Part shown: positions 4,510-7,086 of the stretch, in pieces | How the letters are laid out: each line of letters opens with the position of its first letter | Numbering within the stretch: position 1 is the first letter of the stretch | NCBI GenBank assembly: GCA_035353395.1 | Contig: DAOPZL010000092.1 | Coordinates: 1-7,086, forward strand | DNA length: 7,086 nt | Reading direction: 5' to 3' | From: UBA1801 sp035353395 | GTDB lineage: Bacteria; Acidobacteriota; Holophagae; Holophagales; Holophagaceae | Program-made: the position numbers and the translations under genes | Notes under the pieces: generated by a model | What the model was told of the DNA's origin: nothing | Database searches by the model: none | What the model saw: only the letters and a program-made list of their open reading frames with translations

Positions 4510-6978
4510 TCAGACGCGGTAGAGGGAAGCCAGCCGCAGGACGTCGGACAGGACGCCGGCGGCGGTGACCTGGGCGCCGGCGCCGTAGCCGCGGATGACC
4601 ATCGGGTGGGGCTGGTAGCGCTCCGTCAGGAAGGCCAGGGCGTTCTCGCCCCCCTTGATGGCGCTCAGGGGGTGGTCGCGGTCCACGGCCAGGAGGCCCA
4701 CGCGGCATCCCTCGGGGGTGATGCTGCCGACGTAGCGGAGCGTCTGCCCCTGCGCTTTCAGTCCCTCGATGCGCGCCCGGAAGGAGGCGTCCAGCTGCTT
4801 GAGCCTGGCGAGGAAATCCGGCAGGTCGCCGCCGGCGTCGAAGCCGGCCGGCAGGAGGCCCTCGACGGCCACGTCGGACAGTTCGAGCTGGAGACCGGTC
4901 TCCCGGGCCAGGATCAGGAGCTTGCGGGCCACGTCCATGCCGTTGAGGTCGTCGCGCGGATCCGGCTCCGTGTAGCCCATGTCCTTCGCGGCCTGGACCG
5001 CCTCGGAGAGGGGCGTGCCGTCTCCCATCAGGCCCAGGATGTAGGACATGGACCCGGAGAGGATGCCCTCGAAGCGGAGGAGGTGGTCCCCGGTCCGCAC
5101 GAGGTTCTTCACCGTATCGATGACGGGGAGGCCCGCCCCGACGTTGGTCTCGTAGAGGAAGCGGCGCGCGTGCTTCGCGGCGTGCCTGCGCAGCTTCTGG
5201 TAGAACGCCAGCTCGGCGCTGTTGGCCTTCTTGTTGGCCACCACCAGGTGGAGGCCCGCGTCGAAGAGGTCGGGGTAGCGCCTGGTCAGTTCCGCGCTGG
5301 TGGTGCAGTCCACGAAGACGGGATGGGTCGGGCGGCGCGAGGCCACGAAGGCCAGGACCTTGTCCAGGTCGGTGGCTTCGCCCCGGGCCTCCAGGTCCTT
5401 CCGCCAGTCCGAGAGGTCGACGCCGCGGTCCTCCAGGCGCATGCGCCGGTCGTCGGCCACGCCCACGACCCGCAGGTCGAGGCCGGCTTCCAGGAAGCGC
5501 GGCTGCTGGCTCCGGATCTGCTCCAGCAGGGTCCCGCCCACGTTCCCCACCCCGAAGAGGATCACCTCCAGGAGCCTGCGCGTGTCGAAGAACCGCCGGT
5601 GCAGGTGGGCCATGGCCCGTCCCCCGTCGGTCTCCCTGACCACCGCGGAGATGATGCGCTCGCTGGAGCCCTGGGCGATGGCCACCACGTTGCAGTCCAC
5701 CTCGGCCAAGGCGTCGAAGAAGGTGCCCGCCACGCCCACTTTCAGGTGCATGCCGTCCCCGACGATGCTGAGGATGGAGAGCCCCTCGGTGAGTTCGATG
5801 GCGTCCAGCAGGTTCGCGGCCAGCTCCGCCCGGAAGGCCTCCTGGAGGGCCTCCACCGAGCGCGGGCCGTCCGCGGCCTTCACGCAGAAGCAGAGGGACA
5901 CCTCGGAGGAACTCTGGGTGATGAGCATCACCGAGATGTCGCGCTTCGCCAGGGCGCCGAACACCCGGGCCGCGATGCCGGGCACCCCCGGCATGCCGGA
6001 TCCGGTGACGTTCACGAGCACGACGTCGCCGAGGAAGGAGATGCCGCGCGCCCCCATGGGGGGGACGGCCACGTCCTGCTTCACCATCGTGCCCGGATGG
6101 TCCGGGTTGAAGCTGTTGCAGACGCGGATGGGGATCCCCTTCGCGCGGGCCGGGACGATGGTCTTGGGATGGAGCACCTTCGCGCCGAAATAGGCCAGCT
6201 CCATGGCCTCCTCGAAGCTGACCTCCGGGATGGAGAAGGCCTCGGGCACCATGCGCGGATCGGCGCTGAAGATCCCGTCCACGTCCGTCCAGATCTCCAG
6301 CAGGTCCGCGTCCAGGGCCCAGGCGGCCAGGGCCGCGCTGTAGTCGGAGCCCCCCCGACCGAGAGAGACGATCTTGCCCTGGGGGTCGCCGCCGAAGAAT
6401 CCCGGCAGCAGCCACAGCGCCCCGCCTCCGGCGCGCAGGGGGCTGAACCTGGCCTGGATGTCGTCCAGGTGGGGCCGGGCCTGGAAGGGATCCCCGTTGG
6501 CGATCAGGAACTCGCGCGGATCGAGATACTGGGGAGCCAGTCCCCGGGCCTTGAGCAGGGCGAACAGGATCGCGCAGGAGGCCCGCTCCCCCAGGCTGGA
6601 GACCTGGGCCAGGACCGAGGGGGAGCACTCGTCCAGCAGCACCACGCCCTTCAGGAGCCGGTCGCACTCGGAGCAGAGTTCCGCCAGTTCGGCCCGGAGC
6701 GGCGGCGCCTGTTCCCCCAGCTCCCCTTCGAGTTCCGCGACCGCGGATTCGTGGATCCCCCGGTAGCGCGCCAGGAGCGGTGCCGGATCCCGGCGGGATT
6801 CCGGCTTCACGGCGTCCACCAGGAGGTTGGTGACGCCCGCCATGGCGGAGGCCACCAGGCAGACCCGGTCCGTGGCCAGGGCCTTCCCGACGAGGTCCAC
6901 GACGCCCCGCATCCTCGCGGCGGTCCCGACGCTGGTCCCACCGAACTTCATCACGCGGAGGGGTTGGTCCTGGTTCAT
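4510..6978 (-). CDS. thrA: Bifunctional aspartokinase / homoserine dehydrogenase
   Basis: This fusion enzyme catalyses the first and third steps from aspartate to homoserine. With the ATG at 6978 it has 822 residues, against 820 for E. coli ThrA. The kinase domain begins KFGGTSVGTAARM (11-23) and includes LGRGGSDYSA (206-215), TDVDGIFSADPR (231-242) and FGAKVLHPKT (264-273). Two ACT regulatory regions follow (about 314-367, with ITQSSSE at 353-359, and about 399-448, with AIAQGSSER at 433-441). These suggest feedback control by threonine. The dehydrogenase half starts with the nucleotide-binding FGVGNVGG (475-482), then VANKKANS (580-587) and EPDPRDDLNGMDVARK (671-686), which holds the expected catalytic Asp682 and Lys686. 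The upstream in-frame ATG at 7017 lies in a terminator and is rejected. A MetL-type specificity cannot be excluded from sequence alone, but the fused neighbourhood with asd favours thrA. Confidence 0.95.
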   Translation of the reverse strand: MNQDQPLRVMKFGGTSVGTAARMRGVVDLVGKALATDRVCLVASAMAGVTNLLVDAVKPESRRDPAPLLARYRGIHESAVAELEGELGEQAPPLRAELAELCSECDRLLKGVVLLDECSPSVLAQVSSLGERASCAILFALLKARGLAPQYLDPREFLIANGDPFQARPHLDDIQARFSPLRAGGGALWLLPGFFGGDPQGKIVSLGRGGSDYSAALAAWALDADLLEIWTDVDGIFSADPRMVPEAFSIPEVSFEEAMELAYFGAKVLHPKTIVPARAKGIPIRVCNSFNPDHPGTMVKQDVAVPPMGARGISFLGDVVLVNVTGSGMPGVPGIAARVFGALAKRDISVMLITQSSSEVSLCFCVKAADGPRSVEALQEAFRAELAANLLDAIELTEGLSILSIVGDGMHLKVGVAGTFFDALAEVDCNVVAIAQGSSERIISAVVRETDGGRAMAHLHRRFFDTRRLLEVILFGVGNVGGTLLEQIRSQQPRFLEAGLDLRVVGVADDRRMRLEDRGVDLSDWRKDLEARGEATDLDKVLAFVASRRPTHPVFVDCTTSAELTRRYPDLFDAGLHLVVANKKANSAELAFYQKLRRHAAKHARRFLYETNVGAGLPVIDTVKNLVRTGDHLLRFEGILSGSMSYILGLMGDGTPLSEAVQAAKDMGYTEPDPRDDLNGMDVARKLLILARETGLQLELSDVAVEGLLPAGFDAGGDLPDFLARLKQLDASFRARIEGLKAQGQTLRYVGSITPEGCRVGLLAVDRDHPLSAIKGGENALAFLTERYQPHPMVIRGYGAGAQVTAAGVLSDVLRLASLYRV

Positions 6979-7015
6979 GGCGGCCTCGCTTCTTCTGGAA
7001 AGGAATGGTAGATGC
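6979..7015 (-). promoter_or_regulatory. Short thrA leader with ribosome binding site
   Basis: Only 37 bases lie between the end of the upstream terminator and the thrA start. GAGG at 6987-6984 lies five bases before ATG 6978 and decides this start over the in-frame ATG at 7017. The leader has no room for a Thr/Ile-rich attenuator peptide of the enterobacterial kind. I find no clear promoter, so the -35 region, if present, must overlap the terminator or the upstream gene. Confidence 0.6.
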
Positions 7016-7041
7016 AAAAAGCCCCGCGGGGTTCGCGGGGC
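7016..7041 (-). terminator. Rho-independent terminator of the gene upstream of thrA
   Basis: Read on the minus strand, GCCCCGCG (7041-7034) and CGCGGGGC (7028-7021) form a perfect 8-base stem around the loop AACCC. Five T residues follow (7020-7016). It lies 14 bases after the stop codon of the upstream minus-strand gene. On the plus strand the stem is not followed by T residues, so it works in one direction only. Confidence 0.88.
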
Positions 7042-7055
7042 GTAAACGGAAAGGA

Positions 7056-7086
7056 TCAGTCTCGGATCAGTTCGTCCACGCCCTCG
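7056..7086 (-). CDS. C-terminal end of an unidentified minus-strand gene
   Basis: A minus-strand frame enters from the right edge and ends ...EGVDELIRD at TGA (7058-7056). Only nine complete codons are visible, so no product can be proposed. That this is a genuine gene end is supported by the intrinsic terminator 14 bases downstream on the same strand. It points the same way as thrA and lies directly upstream of it. Confidence 0.6.
   Translation of the reverse strand, partial: EGVDELIRD

Noticed and set aside
3193..7011. A 1272-residue open frame on the plus strand opposite asd and thrA
   Set aside because: It is antisense to two clearly recognisable enzymes. Its protein is low in hydrophobic blocks and full of His, Gly, Arg and Val as expected from the complement of GC-rich codons. 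It is an artefact of third-position GC bias.
7016..7058. The hairpin before thrA as a classical amino-acid attenuator with leader peptide
   Set aside because: The visible frame before the hairpin ends EGVDELIRD and has no run of Thr or Ile codons. It looks like the end of a normal gene followed by its terminator.

Overview
This window looks like the chromosome of a high-GC bacterium in a draft assembly. The genes are strongly G/C-rich at third codon positions, so long spurious open frames run antisense to them. I cannot fix the lineage. The gene types, and short palindromic intergenic repeats built on CGCGAAA and ATCCCTTT units, would suit an acidobacterium of the Holophagaceae (Geothrix-like), but that is a guess from memory. 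No phage, plasmid, CRISPR or transposase gene is visible.

Layout from left to right. (1) The last 17 codons of an unidentified plus-strand gene (1-54). (2) A 328-base non-coding leader with a long CGCGAAA palindrome (87-180) and two tandem GC-rich hairpins (286-325 and 336-353). (3) A two-gene plus-strand operon: rsgA, the circularly permuted ribosome-assembly GTPase (383-1501), and four bases later a small Cys-rich RNHCP-domain protein (1506-1868). (4) An AT-rich non-coding island (about 1897-2180) whose core is a perfect 29-base inverted repeat around a 115-base spacer of about 21% GC. It lies where two operons converge. (5) A minus-strand operon read from right to left: aspartokinase-homoserine dehydrogenase (thrA type, 6978-4510), aspartate-semialdehyde dehydrogenase (asd, 4449-3343), and a self-cleaving P1/S58-family peptidase (3338-2215). 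The peptidase gene is interrupted by a 100-N scaffold gap. (6) At the right edge, a Rho-independent terminator and the last codons of another minus-strand gene.

The minus-strand operon carries the complete aspartate-to-homoserine block. ThrA phosphorylates aspartate, Asd reduces aspartyl phosphate to the semialdehyde, and the second half of ThrA reduces that to homoserine. The peptidase follows asd by four bases, so it is probably co-expressed, but its role there is unknown. The rsgA-RNHCP pair suggests a link to ribosome maturation for the uncharacterised small protein.

The N gap is best read as an assembly artefact. The 55 bases on each side of it are identical. Merging them restores an open peptidase frame with a plausible family C-terminus, so probably no sequence is missing. 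I see no clearly new multi-gene system. The least explained items are the AT-rich inverted-repeat island, the hairpin leader of rsgA, and the RNHCP protein.
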